In this document: positions 38,461 to 46,260 of the stretch, piece after piece
Position numbering within the stretch: position 1 is the first letter of the stretch
Layout of the letters: every line of letters begins with the position of its first letter
Origin: Desulfobulbus oligotrophicus
GTDB taxonomy: Bacteria > Desulfobacterota > Desulfobulbia > Desulfobulbales > Desulfobulbaceae
Direction: 5' to 3'
NCBI RefSeq assembly: GCF_016446285.1
Contig: NZ_CP054140.1
Coordinates: forward strand, 2,842,001-2,906,000
Length of the DNA: 64,000 nt
Position numbers and translations under genes: made by a program
Notes under the pieces: generated by a model
The model's database searches: none
Told to the model about the DNA's origin: nothing
Seen by the model: the letters and a program-made list of their open reading frames with translations, nothing else

Positions 38461-38474
38461 TTGATCTAAGTCAA
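38461..38474. promoter_or_regulatory. Fnr/HcpR-type binding box in the hcp-regulator intergenic region
   Basis: TTGAT-CTAA-GTCAA, one mismatch from a perfect Fnr palindrome. It lies 18 bp upstream of the regulator ATG and 92 bp upstream of hcp. Its place suggests activation of hcp and feedback on the regulator's own gene. No second box of this quality was found upstream of the other genes of the island. Confidence 0.6.
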
Positions 38475-38492
38475 AAAGGATCAATTTAAACA

Positions 38493-39158
38493 ATGAACAG
38501 TACCCGGAAGATCATTGCTCACAGTCTGCTCTTTGACGGCCTACCTCCGGAACAGCTCGCAGAAATTGAGAAGCTTGCCATAAAGAGACATGTTGTCAAG
38601 GGGGCGCCTATTTTCTTTGAAGGAGACCCTGGGCTCGGCTTTTATATGGTGGCCAGTGGCAAGGTAAAAATCTTTAAAACCTCATTTGACGGCAAGGAGC
38701 AGATTTTACATATCTTCGGCCCTGGTGAGCCATTCGGTGAGGTGCCGGTCTTTCACGGTACCCCATTCCCTGCCAATGCCGAGGCGCTCACCTCAACGGA
38801 CCTGTTGTTTTTCCCACGTACCGAGTTTATCAACCTCATCACCGCCACTCCATCGCTCGCCTTTAACATGCTCGCTGTTCTTGCCCTTCGCCTGCGGCGC
38901 TTTGCCGCCCAGATCGAAAACCTCTCGTTAAAAGAAGTACCCGGCCGGCTGGCCTCGTACCTTTTTTTCCTTATGGAAGAGCAGAACAATCAGGAATGGG
39001 TGACCCTTGATATTCCAAAAGGTCAACTTGCCAATCTCCTGGGAGCGACATCGGAAACCTTATCGCGCATCTTCAATAAAATGTATGAAGAGGGGTTGAT
39101 TCGAGTGGAAGGGAAAACCATATTTGTTCTTGATCATCAACGTCTGCGGGACCGATAA
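38493..39158 (+). CDS. Crp/Fnr-family transcription regulator, HcpR-like
   Basis: A 221-aa regulator with a cyclic-nucleotide-binding-type sensor fold (about residues 15-125: GDPGLGFYMVASGKVKIFK, FGEVPVFHG), a dimerisation helix, and a C-terminal winged helix-turn-helix (QLANLLGATSETLSRIFNKM). It lacks the Cys cluster of true Fnr, as HcpR does; HcpR of Desulfovibrio binds heme and senses NO. Being divergent from hcp with an Fnr-type box between makes HcpR the best label. The stop codon is inside its terminator hairpin. Confidence 0.85.
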   Translation: MNSTRKIIAHSLLFDGLPPEQLAEIEKLAIKRHVVKGAPIFFEGDPGLGFYMVASGKVKIFKTSFDGKEQILHIFGPGEPFGEVPVFHGTPFPANAEALTSTDLLFFPRTEFINLITATPSLAFNMLAVLALRLRRFAAQIENLSLKEVPGRLASYLFFLMEEQNNQEWVTLDIPKGQLANLLGATSETLSRIFNKMYEEGLIRVEGKTIFVLDHQRLRDR

Positions 39159-39174
39159 CTATCGGTCATTTTTT
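39150..39174 (+). terminator. Intrinsic terminator overlapping the regulator stop codon
   Basis: The stem GACCGAT/ATCGGTC with a 4-nt loop is followed by A and six T. The last codons and TAA lie inside the 5' arm and loop. It separates the regulator from the CBS-HPP-ric cluster. Confidence 0.8.
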
Positions 39175-39353
39175 ATGGCAGGAAACGCACATCTTTTTCC
39201 GGCAAACGTTTCCGCCCCATTGCAGAAGATAAAACTTTCTTGACCTCGCTTTAAATATGTGAGTTCCGGATACAGACCAGGTTAGACAACGATTTGTTTT
39301 TCTGTTTTTTGTCAAACGGGTTTCCACAATCACAACCACAGGACCTGCACGTA

Positions 39354-39971
39354 ATGACACCTTCAAACATAGCCTGTTGTACCACCGTTGACCTCTCTGA
39401 TGCCGACGTTATTGCCGCCATGAAGGAGATGGAGGGATATATCGACATCACGCCGGGTGATTTCAAAGAGGTGTTCCGTATCGCCTATATCCATGCCCTG
39501 CGGCGCATCATGGAGGCGCGTACAGCACAGGATATCATGACAAAGACAGTTCACTGTTTGCGTTCGGACATGGATCTTGTGCAGGCGGCAAAGTTTCTTG
39601 CTGAAAAATGCTTTACAGGTGCTCCTGTCATCAACGAACAGGGCGTCGTTGTCGGAGTTCTGTCAGAAAAAGATTTTCTTACCAGAATGGGGGTCGACAA
39701 ACCCACCAATTTTATGCATATCGTGGCACACTGTCTCATGAACAGGGGATGCATGGCCATGACTCTGAAAAACCATGTTGTAGCAGAAATCATGAGTGCT
39801 CCGCCGATCACCGCAACACCGGATATCACGGTGAATGCTATTTCAGCCCTGTTTGTCGAAAAAGAGATCAATCGGCTCCCGATCGTTGATACTGATGGCC
39901 GCCCGATTGGTTTTGTAACACGGACCGATCTCGTCCAGTCATACTGTACACCCTTTGGAGGCCTGACATGA
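39354..39971 (+). CDS. Tandem CBS-domain protein
   Basis: A 205-aa soluble protein (start at 39354; the 20 codons upstream in frame are probably not coding). An N-terminal helical stretch of 55 residues is followed by two CBS domains (about residues 60-120, DIMTKTVHCLRSDMDLVQAAKFL; and 140-200, IMSAPPITATPDITVNAISALF). CBS pairs bind adenine nucleotides and set the activity of a partner. The stop overlaps the HPP membrane-protein start by 4 bp. In many bacteria HPP and CBS domains are fused in one chain, so this protein is likely the regulatory half of that pair. Confidence 0.85.
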   Translation: MTPSNIACCTTVDLSDADVIAAMKEMEGYIDITPGDFKEVFRIAYIHALRRIMEARTAQDIMTKTVHCLRSDMDLVQAAKFLAEKCFTGAPVINEQGVVVGVLSEKDFLTRMGVDKPTNFMHIVAHCLMNRGCMAMTLKNHVVAEIMSAPPITATPDITVNAISALFVEKEINRLPIVDTDGRPIGFVTRTDLVQSYCTPFGGLT

Positions 39972-40504
39972 CGTTTTGGCAGAAGATGAAAGGCAGGACA
40001 CAAAGCCCGCCCATGGTGAGCTTTGCCGAAATGGGTTGGTCTTGGCTGGGCAGCTTTTTTGGTATGGCGGCCATAGCGTTTCTGCATTATCGTTTTATCG
40101 ACCAGCACAGCCTGACGCTGCTTATCGGTTCATTCGGTGCTTCGGCTGTTTTGGTGTACGGTGCTGTTCGCAGCCCGTTGGCACAGCCCAGAAACCTTGT
40201 CGGCGGTCATATCCTCTCGGCCTTTGTGGGGGTGGCGGCATGCCAGTGGTTTGGCTCCTCTCTCTGGCTCGCTGCTGCCATTGCCGTCTCAACTTCAATT
40301 GCCCTGATGCACCTTACGAAGACCCTGCATCCTCCTGGAGGAGCAACCGCACTTATTGCGGTCATCGGTGGCGACAGTATTCATCGGTTAGGCTACTTTT
40401 ATGTGCTGGTGCCAACGGCCCTTGGAGCAGGCATCATATTAGTAACGGCCCTGATCTTCAACAATATGATCAAGTCACGCCGGTATCCGGAATTCTGGGT
40501 ATGA
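39968..40504 (+). CDS. HPP-family membrane protein
   Basis: A 178-aa integral membrane protein with about four or five hydrophobic segments and the family signature LHPPGGATALIAVIGG. HPP proteins include a plastid/cyanobacterial nitrite carrier, so transport of nitrite or a similar anion is possible here. It is translationally coupled (ATGA) to the CBS protein upstream. The next gene, ric, starts 98 bp downstream. Confidence 0.88.
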   Translation: MTFWQKMKGRTQSPPMVSFAEMGWSWLGSFFGMAAIAFLHYRFIDQHSLTLLIGSFGASAVLVYGAVRSPLAQPRNLVGGHILSAFVGVAACQWFGSSLWLAAAIAVSTSIALMHLTKTLHPPGGATALIAVIGGDSIHRLGYFYVLVPTALGAGIILVTALIFNNMIKSRRYPEFWV

Positions 40505-40602
40505 TTGCTCCTTGACAAAAACCGGCAGTGTTTCTCCTTGCCGGATTGAACTCGTCCGGCAGGGGAAACATCGTCGTCTCACCACTCTATCAGGAACTGC
40601 TT

Positions 40603-41316
40603 ATGGAACCTTCTACTCTCGAAAAAGCAACGGTGGGTGAAATCGTTACAGCCGATTACAGGACTGCCCAGGTTTTCACCGCCCATGACATCGATTTTTG
40701 CTGTGGCGGCAATATACCGCTGGCCACAATCTGTGCTGAAAAGGGATTGGATATCGATCAGATTATTCAGGAGCTGCAAGCCGTCCAACAAAAATCCGGG
40801 GAGCGAAGCCCGAATTACGGGGCATGGTCACTTTCCTTTCTGGCTGATTATATCGTTAACACCCATCATGTGTACCTGAAAGAAAATGATGATCAAATCG
40901 TTGCCTATGCCCAAAAAACCGCAGCGGTCCATGGAAAAAACCACCAGGAATTAATTGAAATAGCGGCACTTTTTGCAAAAGTAGCCGCTGACATGGCAAT
41001 CCATCTCAAAGAAGAGGAAGAGGTTTTTTTCCCGGCTGTTAAACGGGCTGAAGCTGCTCGGACAGCCGGTCTGACACCTGATACAACGGATCAGCAGATC
41101 ATCCGCACCTCTCTCACAAATCTCTATCAAGAGCATGAAGAGATCGGTGATGCTGTCCATACAATCCGTCATCTTGCTAAAAACTTTGCGATTCCTGAAG
41201 ACGCATGCAATACCTTTCGGGTAACCTATCAGAAATTAATGGGGTTTGAAGAAGATCTTCACAAACACGTGCACCTTGAAAACAATATCCTTTTCCCTAA
41301 GGCTGCACATCTCTAA
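40603..41316 (+). CDS. ric: Di-iron iron-sulfur cluster repair protein Ric (YtfE/ScdA/DnrN)
   Basis: It restores iron-sulfur clusters damaged by nitric oxide or peroxide. Starting at 40603 gives 237 aa. The N-terminal ScdA_N domain has the signature DIDFCCGGNIPLATIC, and the C-terminal hemerythrin-like four-helix bundle has spaced His (IVNTHHVYLKE, HGKNHQELIE, MAIHLKEEEEVFFP, YQEHEEIGDAVH, LHKHVHLENNILFP). AGGA lies eight bases before the ATG. NO-repair context is confirmed by hcp and the flavodiiron protein nearby. Confidence 0.93.
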   Translation: MEPSTLEKATVGEIVTADYRTAQVFTAHDIDFCCGGNIPLATICAEKGLDIDQIIQELQAVQQKSGERSPNYGAWSLSFLADYIVNTHHVYLKENDDQIVAYAQKTAAVHGKNHQELIEIAALFAKVAADMAIHLKEEEEVFFPAVKRAEAARTAGLTPDTTDQQIIRTSLTNLYQEHEEIGDAVHTIRHLAKNFAIPEDACNTFRVTYQKLMGFEEDLHKHVHLENNILFPKAAHL

Positions 41317-41343
41317 CCTTCAAGCTCATCCCGAGGAAACGAT

Positions 41344-41766
41344 ATGGACAGACAACTCCAACAACTGATCGAGGCCTCCCCCGATGCAATACTTGTTACC
41401 GATCGGGAAGGTAAAATCCTCTATTGGAACACCGGGGCGGAACACATGTTCGGTTACCCTGCTGCCGAAGCTGTCGGGCAATCCCTTGACCTCATTATTC
41501 CGGAAAATCTACGGGCACGCCATTGGGACGGCTATTACCGGGTCATGGCCACCGGCCGGACAAAATACACCACTGACCTGCTGACATCGCCGGGGATGCA
41601 CAAAGACGGTTCCCGTATATCATTGGAGTTCAGTATTGTTCTGCTGCGTGATGAAAACGGCGAAATTGACGGATGTGCTTCTGTTATGCGGGATGTCACC
41701 GCCCGCTGGAACAAAGAAAAGACGTTAAAAAAACAGCTGGCAGACTGCCGGAGCCAACTCACCTGA
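41344..41766 (+). CDS. Stand-alone PAS-domain protein
   Basis: A 140-aa protein that is one PAS fold (ASPDAILVTDREGKILYWNTGAEHMFGY) plus a short C-terminal helix (PAC part VMRDVTARWNKEKTLKKQ). No output domain follows before the stop. Such lone PAS proteins can bind heme, flavin or a small ligand and act through partners; no heme-ligand motif is obvious. A GAGGAAA ribosome binding site precedes the ATG. It sits 27 bp after ric and 126 bp before the flavodiiron gene. Confidence 0.85.
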   Translation: MDRQLQQLIEASPDAILVTDREGKILYWNTGAEHMFGYPAAEAVGQSLDLIIPENLRARHWDGYYRVMATGRTKYTTDLLTSPGMHKDGSRISLEFSIVLLRDENGEIDGCASVMRDVTARWNKEKTLKKQLADCRSQLT

Positions 41767-41892
41767 CCAGCAATCCGTTACGACAAACTGCTGTTGGTCC
41801 ATGCAGAACGTTTCCGAGAAAATGATGGGCAATCGATGCAAAGTGAACTATCCACTCATCTTTTATATTCTTCCTACAACAAGAGGTGCTTT

Positions 41893-43071
41893 ATGAACAA
41901 AAGAAAGATCAAAGAAAACATCTACTGGCTGGGCGCAATCGATTGGGACCGTCGTCTTTTTGATTCCCTTGTCCCGCTACCGGACGGTACCTCCTATAAC
42001 GCCTACCTGATCGAAGGGAGCGAGAAGACAGCCCTGCTTGATGCCGTTGATCCGGCCATGACCGATACGCTGTTCAGTCAACTGCAGGACACTGCCAAGG
42101 TCGACTTCATCATTTCTCATCATACAGAGCAAGATCATTCCGGAACCATTCCTCTGCTGCTCGAACGGTATCCGAACGCCAAGGTCCTCACCACCCCAAG
42201 GGGAAAAACACTCCTTATGGACCATCTCCATCTTGCTGAAGAGGTCCTGGTGACGGTGGCGGATGGAGAAACTCTCTCCCTTGGTGACAAAACACTGCGT
42301 TTTATTCACACCCCCTGGGTTCACTGGCCGGAAACCATGGTCTCCTATCTGGAGGAAGACCGCATTTTATTCAGCTGCGATTTTTTCGGTTCCCATATTG
42401 CTGCCAGTGAGCTGTATGTGCAGGATCAGGCACGGGTCTACGAAGCAGCTAAGCGCTATTTTGGCGAGATCATGCTGCCCTTTCGTGCTGTCATCTCCAA
42501 AAATCTGGAAAAACTCGCTGACCTTCCAGTGGATATAATTGCCCCGAGTCATGGCCAGGTTTACAATCAACCGGACTGGATTGTTGAGGCCTATCGTGAC
42601 TGGGTACTGCATCCCCCCAGGAATCTGGTGGTGTTGCCCTTTATCTCCATGCACGGCAGCACCCGGATCATGGTTGATCATCTGACCGCCGCTCTGACCG
42701 AACGGGGCGTACAGGTAGAACTGTTTAACCTCACGGTTACTGATATCGGCAAACTGGCCATGGCACTTATCGATGCCGCCACCATTGTGGTGGGCTCGCC
42801 GACAGTTCTCGCCGGTCCCCATCCGCTGACCGCCTACGCCACTTTTCTGGCTAACGCCCTGCGGCCGAAAGCCCAATTTGTTTCCATCATCGGCTCCTAT
42901 GGCTGGGGCGGTAAAACAGTAGAGACCCTGGCCGGAATGATCACCAACCTCAAAGCCGAAGTACTGGAGCCAGTACTCTGCAAAGGTCTGCCCGATCAGA
43001 GTACCTTTGCAGCCCTAGATCAGTTGGCTGATACCATTGCTCAAAAACACAGGGAAAACGGGTTTCAATAA
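41893..43071 (+). CDS. Flavodiiron protein, FprA/ROO type (NO or O2 reductase)
   Basis: A 392-aa cytoplasmic enzyme. The N-terminal metallo-beta-lactamase fold carries the di-iron ligands HHTEQDHSG (H-x-E-x-D-H), HTPWVHWPE, SCDFFGSH and the late His in APSHGQVY; the C-terminal flavodoxin domain has SMHGSTR (FMN phosphate loop) and YGWGG. The active site is like ROO of Desulfovibrio, which reduces O2 and NO with electrons from rubredoxin; no rubredoxin domain is fused or adjacent. GAGGT lies before the ATG at 41893; the 33 codons upstream in frame are unlikely to be translated. Confidence 0.95.
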   Translation: MNKRKIKENIYWLGAIDWDRRLFDSLVPLPDGTSYNAYLIEGSEKTALLDAVDPAMTDTLFSQLQDTAKVDFIISHHTEQDHSGTIPLLLERYPNAKVLTTPRGKTLLMDHLHLAEEVLVTVADGETLSLGDKTLRFIHTPWVHWPETMVSYLEEDRILFSCDFFGSHIAASELYVQDQARVYEAAKRYFGEIMLPFRAVISKNLEKLADLPVDIIAPSHGQVYNQPDWIVEAYRDWVLHPPRNLVVLPFISMHGSTRIMVDHLTAALTERGVQVELFNLTVTDIGKLAMALIDAATIVVGSPTVLAGPHPLTAYATFLANALRPKAQFVSIIGSYGWGGKTVETLAGMITNLKAEVLEPVLCKGLPDQSTFAALDQLADTIAQKHRENGFQ

Positions 43072-43110
43072 AGCCGACCGTTATCTTTCCCAACAGACGA
43101 GGTCAACAGC

Positions 43111-43485
43111 ATGCCATCCATCACCATCAAGCGGGTATATGATTCCACTGACACCAGTGAAGGAGTGCGCGTGCTGGTTGATCGCGTCTGGCCTCGAGGT
43201 GTCTCCAAACAAAAACTTCAGGCTGAACACTGGCTGCGGGATGCCGCGCCCAGCAGTGCGTTACGAAAATGGTTTGATCACGACCCAAAACGATGGGATG
43301 AGTTCAAACATCGCTACTGGGAAGAGTTGCAAGGTAAACCGGAGACCGTCAGCTTTCTCCTTACCCTGGCGCAGGAACAGGGACTGACGCTGCTCTTTTC
43401 CGCCCGAGACGTTCGCTACAATCAGGCAGTTGCCCTGCAGGAGTACCTGCTGGCCCGTCTCCACACAACCAGTGAAAGATCCTGA
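43111..43485 (+). CDS. DUF488-family protein
   Basis: A 124-aa protein with the DUF488 pattern: IKRVYDSTDTSEGVRVLVDRVWPRG at the start, then ALRKWFDHDPKRWDEF and LLFSARDVRYNQAVALQEYL near the end. Function of the family is not established; members often sit beside stress and Fe-S genes. A GAGGT ribosome binding site precedes the ATG. It is 39 bp after the flavodiiron gene and 3 bp before the DUF1566 gene. Confidence 0.85.
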   Translation: MPSITIKRVYDSTDTSEGVRVLVDRVWPRGVSKQKLQAEHWLRDAAPSSALRKWFDHDPKRWDEFKHRYWEELQGKPETVSFLLTLAQEQGLTLLFSARDVRYNQAVALQEYLLARLHTTSERS

Positions 43486-43488
43486 CCA

Positions 43489-44529
43489 ATGCCTGACAAA
43501 TCGTCTCAAAACCCGATCCGTCACATCCTGCACACCGGACAAACCAGTTGCTACGACCGGAACGGTAATGAGATTGACTGTCAGGCCAGTGGTCACGATG
43601 CAGAGAGTCTCCGGGGTATTCCCTGGCCGAAGATCCGCTTTGAGGTGCAAGAAGATACTGTTCTTGACCACGCCACAGGCCTGTACTGGTCGCTGGATGC
43701 CAATCCCGGTGAATTCCCCTGTACCTGGGAGGAGGCTTTTTCCCATATCAGGGAAATGAATCATCAGCAGTATGGCGGACACAGTGATTGGCGGTTACCA
43801 AACCGCAACGAACTGCGCAGCCTGGTCAGCTACCAGACAAAAAAACCTGCCCTGCCGGATCAGCACCCTTTTGTGAATTTCTTTCTTGGCTGGTACTGGT
43901 CATCAACAACGGCTGTCATCCATCCGGCCTATGCCTGGGCTGTGCATCTTGAAGGAGCACGCATGTTTTACGGGCGTAAAGACCAGGCCTATCTCTTTTG
44001 GCCGGTTCGGGGGCAAGGCAATGGGATACTACCCTCAACAGGCCAGCATCGATGTTTTGCTGAAGATGGATCAGCCGTCGAATGTGCCGGCACCGGGCAG
44101 GACGGAGAGGTGCAGGTTGGCAGTGTGTGGCCGACCCCGCGCTTCACCGTCACCGGCAAAGTGGTTCACGATCGACTGACCAATCTTTTCTGGCTGAAAC
44201 ACGCCGATATAACAGGATCTGCTGTTGATTGGCAGCTGGCGTTTGAGAGTATTACGCAGTGGAGTCGGGAAACAGCGACACAGACAGTACGCTGGCGCTT
44301 ACCAACAATCAATGAGCTGGCTTCGCTTGTCGATTGCGACACCTACGCACCGGCCCTGCCGGCCGACCATCCTTTCACGGGAATACAGACAGGGTACTGG
44401 TCATCAACGACCAGCTATTTTGAAACCGATTGGGCCTGGGTCCTTTATCTTGATAAGGGTGCCTGCGGTGTGGGTCATAAACCGGGGAAGACATTTCACG
44501 TCTGGCCGGTCAGCTGCTCATCGGTTTAA
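43489..44529 (+). CDS. Tandem DUF1566 (Lcl C-terminal) protein without signal peptide
   Basis: A 346-aa protein made of two similar halves. Each opens with a Cys-containing motif (TGQTSCYDRNGNEIDC in the first, TGQHRCFAEDGSAVEC in the second), then WP-x-x-RF, then the DUF1566 core: DWRLPNRNELRSLV and WYWSSTTAV in the first, RWRLPTINELASLV and GYWSSTTSY in the second. These are C-type-lectin-like folds. Homologues that I recall are usually exported; here no signal peptide or lipobox is visible, so it may be cytoplasmic. It ends the flavodiiron-DUF488 cluster. Ligand and role unknown. Confidence 0.85.
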   Translation: MPDKSSQNPIRHILHTGQTSCYDRNGNEIDCQASGHDAESLRGIPWPKIRFEVQEDTVLDHATGLYWSLDANPGEFPCTWEEAFSHIREMNHQQYGGHSDWRLPNRNELRSLVSYQTKKPALPDQHPFVNFFLGWYWSSTTAVIHPAYAWAVHLEGARMFYGRKDQAYLFWPVRGQGNGILPSTGQHRCFAEDGSAVECAGTGQDGEVQVGSVWPTPRFTVTGKVVHDRLTNLFWLKHADITGSAVDWQLAFESITQWSRETATQTVRWRLPTINELASLVDCDTYAPALPADHPFTGIQTGYWSSTTSYFETDWAWVLYLDKGACGVGHKPGKTFHVWPVSCSSV

Positions 44530-44536
44530 GCGCATT

Positions 44537-44579
44537 CTCATCTGACAGATCCTTTTTTTAAAGGAAACTGTCAGATGAG
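44537..44579. terminator. Long perfect hairpin between convergent genes
   Basis: A 12-bp arm pair CTCATCTGACAG/CTGTCAGATGAG, with an inner TCCTTT/AAAGGA stem in the loop. It sits between two convergent stop codons, which suits a bidirectional terminator, but there is no T-run after either arm. Confidence 0.5.
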
Positions 44580-44597
44580 TTACCACTTGATTATATT

Positions 44598-44780
44598 TTA
44601 CTCATTGGTGATACAGGAAGCCGGGCAGGAAGCAATGGCTTCATCAATACAGGCCTCATCTCCAGTTACATCATCTTTGACAAAGGCCTTACCTTCTGAA
44701 GCATCGAAGTCAAACACCTCGGGACAGACCTCAACACACGCTTCACACCCCAGACACTCTTCTCTGTCTATTTCTACCAT
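44598..44780 (-). CDS. Small [4Fe-4S] ferredoxin
   Basis: A 60-aa acidic ferredoxin (start at 44780 with GAGGAG six bases upstream; the 31 codons upstream in frame lack support). Cys9, Cys12, Cys15 and a late Cys52 followed by Pro match single-cluster ferredoxins of Desulfovibrio type; Cys19, Cys44 and Cys56 are extra, and two of them may form a disulfide. It is a candidate electron carrier for the flavodiiron protein or Hcp in this island. Confidence 0.92.
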   Translation of the reverse strand: MVEIDREECLGCEACVEVCPEVFDFDASEGKAFVKDDVTGDEACIDEAIASCPASCITNE

Positions 44781-45048
44781 AACGTTCTCCTCTTCGTTCT
44801 GTTTTATCCTCTGCTCGGACAAGGTGACCATCAACAATGCCCTGTTCACAGAAAAACTTACCTGTTCGGCCAATTACTATAGATCGTTTACCATCCAACT
44901 TCAAGACACGTCACCCACCTGTCTCACTTATTCCTCAGCTGATGCCATCAGCAAAAACCAACCTGCTGATCAGAGCAAAGTCTTTATTGTCTTTTCCGGC
45001 ATCGCCCAGCCTGGACCGCACAGTGGGTACAACCCTGGTACGATGGCG

Positions 45049-45366
45049 TCAAATCGGTGGTGCAATGGTAACCAGAATTCTCATCTGTGTCGTTGCCAGA
45101 ACTCCGTGGGGTTCACGAATCTCCGAGATAAGCAGGTCTCCTTTCTTCGCCGGTATCCTGTCTTTTTCCCCCAGAAAATACCCCTCACCTTCTAAAACCA
45201 GAATTGACAATTCACCATCTAAATCATGCGAGTGCACCGGAAAGGTAACTCCAGCATCAATATTAAAATTGATGATTTTGAAAAACGGGGAGTCATCGAC
45301 GAGAAAATAACTTTTCATTGCGCCGGTGTTAAACTCGCTGGTTGCCGTCAAGTGTATCGTTTTCAT
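45049..45366 (-). CDS. Small cupin-fold protein
   Basis: A 105-aa single-domain cupin. The metal-binding motif GVTFPVHSHDLDGELSILVLEGEG (two His plus Glu) and the second motif with PHGVLATT are seen. Starting at 45366 is preferred because GGGAGGGAG stands three to eight bases upstream, while the alternative six codons earlier has none. Small cupins of this kind bind metals or act as isomerases or sensors; no role can be fixed. It is 269 bp upstream of the ferredoxin gene on the same strand. Confidence 0.8.
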   Translation of the reverse strand: MKTIHLTATSEFNTGAMKSYFLVDDSPFFKIINFNIDAGVTFPVHSHDLDGELSILVLEGEGYFLGEKDRIPAKKGDLLISEIREPHGVLATTQMRILVTIAPPI

Positions 45367-46260
45367 TACTCCCTCCCGGCTCATCTGTGCATGAGCAAAA
45401 GCAATCTGCCGTTATCTTTTATGGTGACACGGATTTTCTTAAAAATATCTTTCCGAAATGTATCCTTCTGATATTTTTTTACAGCAACACCATCTCATCC
45501 TTTACAGTTGGATATGTTTTTTCAACTATACTAAAGACCATCCGGTCCTGAGCTTGTCCAGCAAAAATAATGACACCCGGGGATTACGCAAGGAGACAAC
45601 ACACTTTTAAACAGTATCTCCACCAACAATCCGGCTTCAGGTAGACCAGAAAGGGAAAAAAAACTCCCTTTAATCGTATTTACCCCCTGCCACATCAGAC
45701 GACTTCTGATACAGGCCACCTCTTTCAGAGGTGTGCCGACTGCTCGTTATTGGTGAGAAGGTGATGAATGGGTACTTCATTTACTGCAATAAACAATTTT
45801 GCCAGAGCCGGTCTTTATTCTGCAACAGCTCACTGTCATGATCATTTTGTACCCCGATCACCTATACAACCGACTGATCGATTTTACACCCGAAAAGTGA
45901 ACTTTGTCCGAAATTATAGCAAACAGGTGTCCTGCACAGTCAGCAGAGATCTTTTGATAAAAAAGAGTGGTTCAAATACTGCTCATCTGCGCTATATTCA
46001 CACTGACTTTCATCAAAGTCTTCTGTTCTTTATAAACATTTTGATACTGTCCGGTACACTTGCCGGGGATAACTTCTTTGATGACAGGATGAGGACACCG
46101 GCAAAAACGGTTGGCCTTATAAACAGACAGGTGTCTACGCGCAACAGACAGAGATTTGGACTGAATCTTTCCAGTGTCTGCGCCTTAAATGACAAAATAT
46201 TCCGGAGTAGCCCTTTTAAACGAAAGGGATGTGTTCAAAAAGTACGACCTCTATGTATTC
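45367..46260. other. 894-bp gap without a convincing gene
   Basis: The sequence is more AT-rich than its neighbours. An open frame on the plus strand starts at 45768 with a reasonable ribosome binding site (GAAGGTGA) but its product has no recognisable domain and runs out of frame across the transglycosylase start, so I do not call it. Small inverted repeats occur at about 45653-45675 (AAAGGGA/TCCCTTT) and 45718-45735 (CACCTC/GAGGTG). A degraded gene or a regulatory region is possible. Confidence 0.4.
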
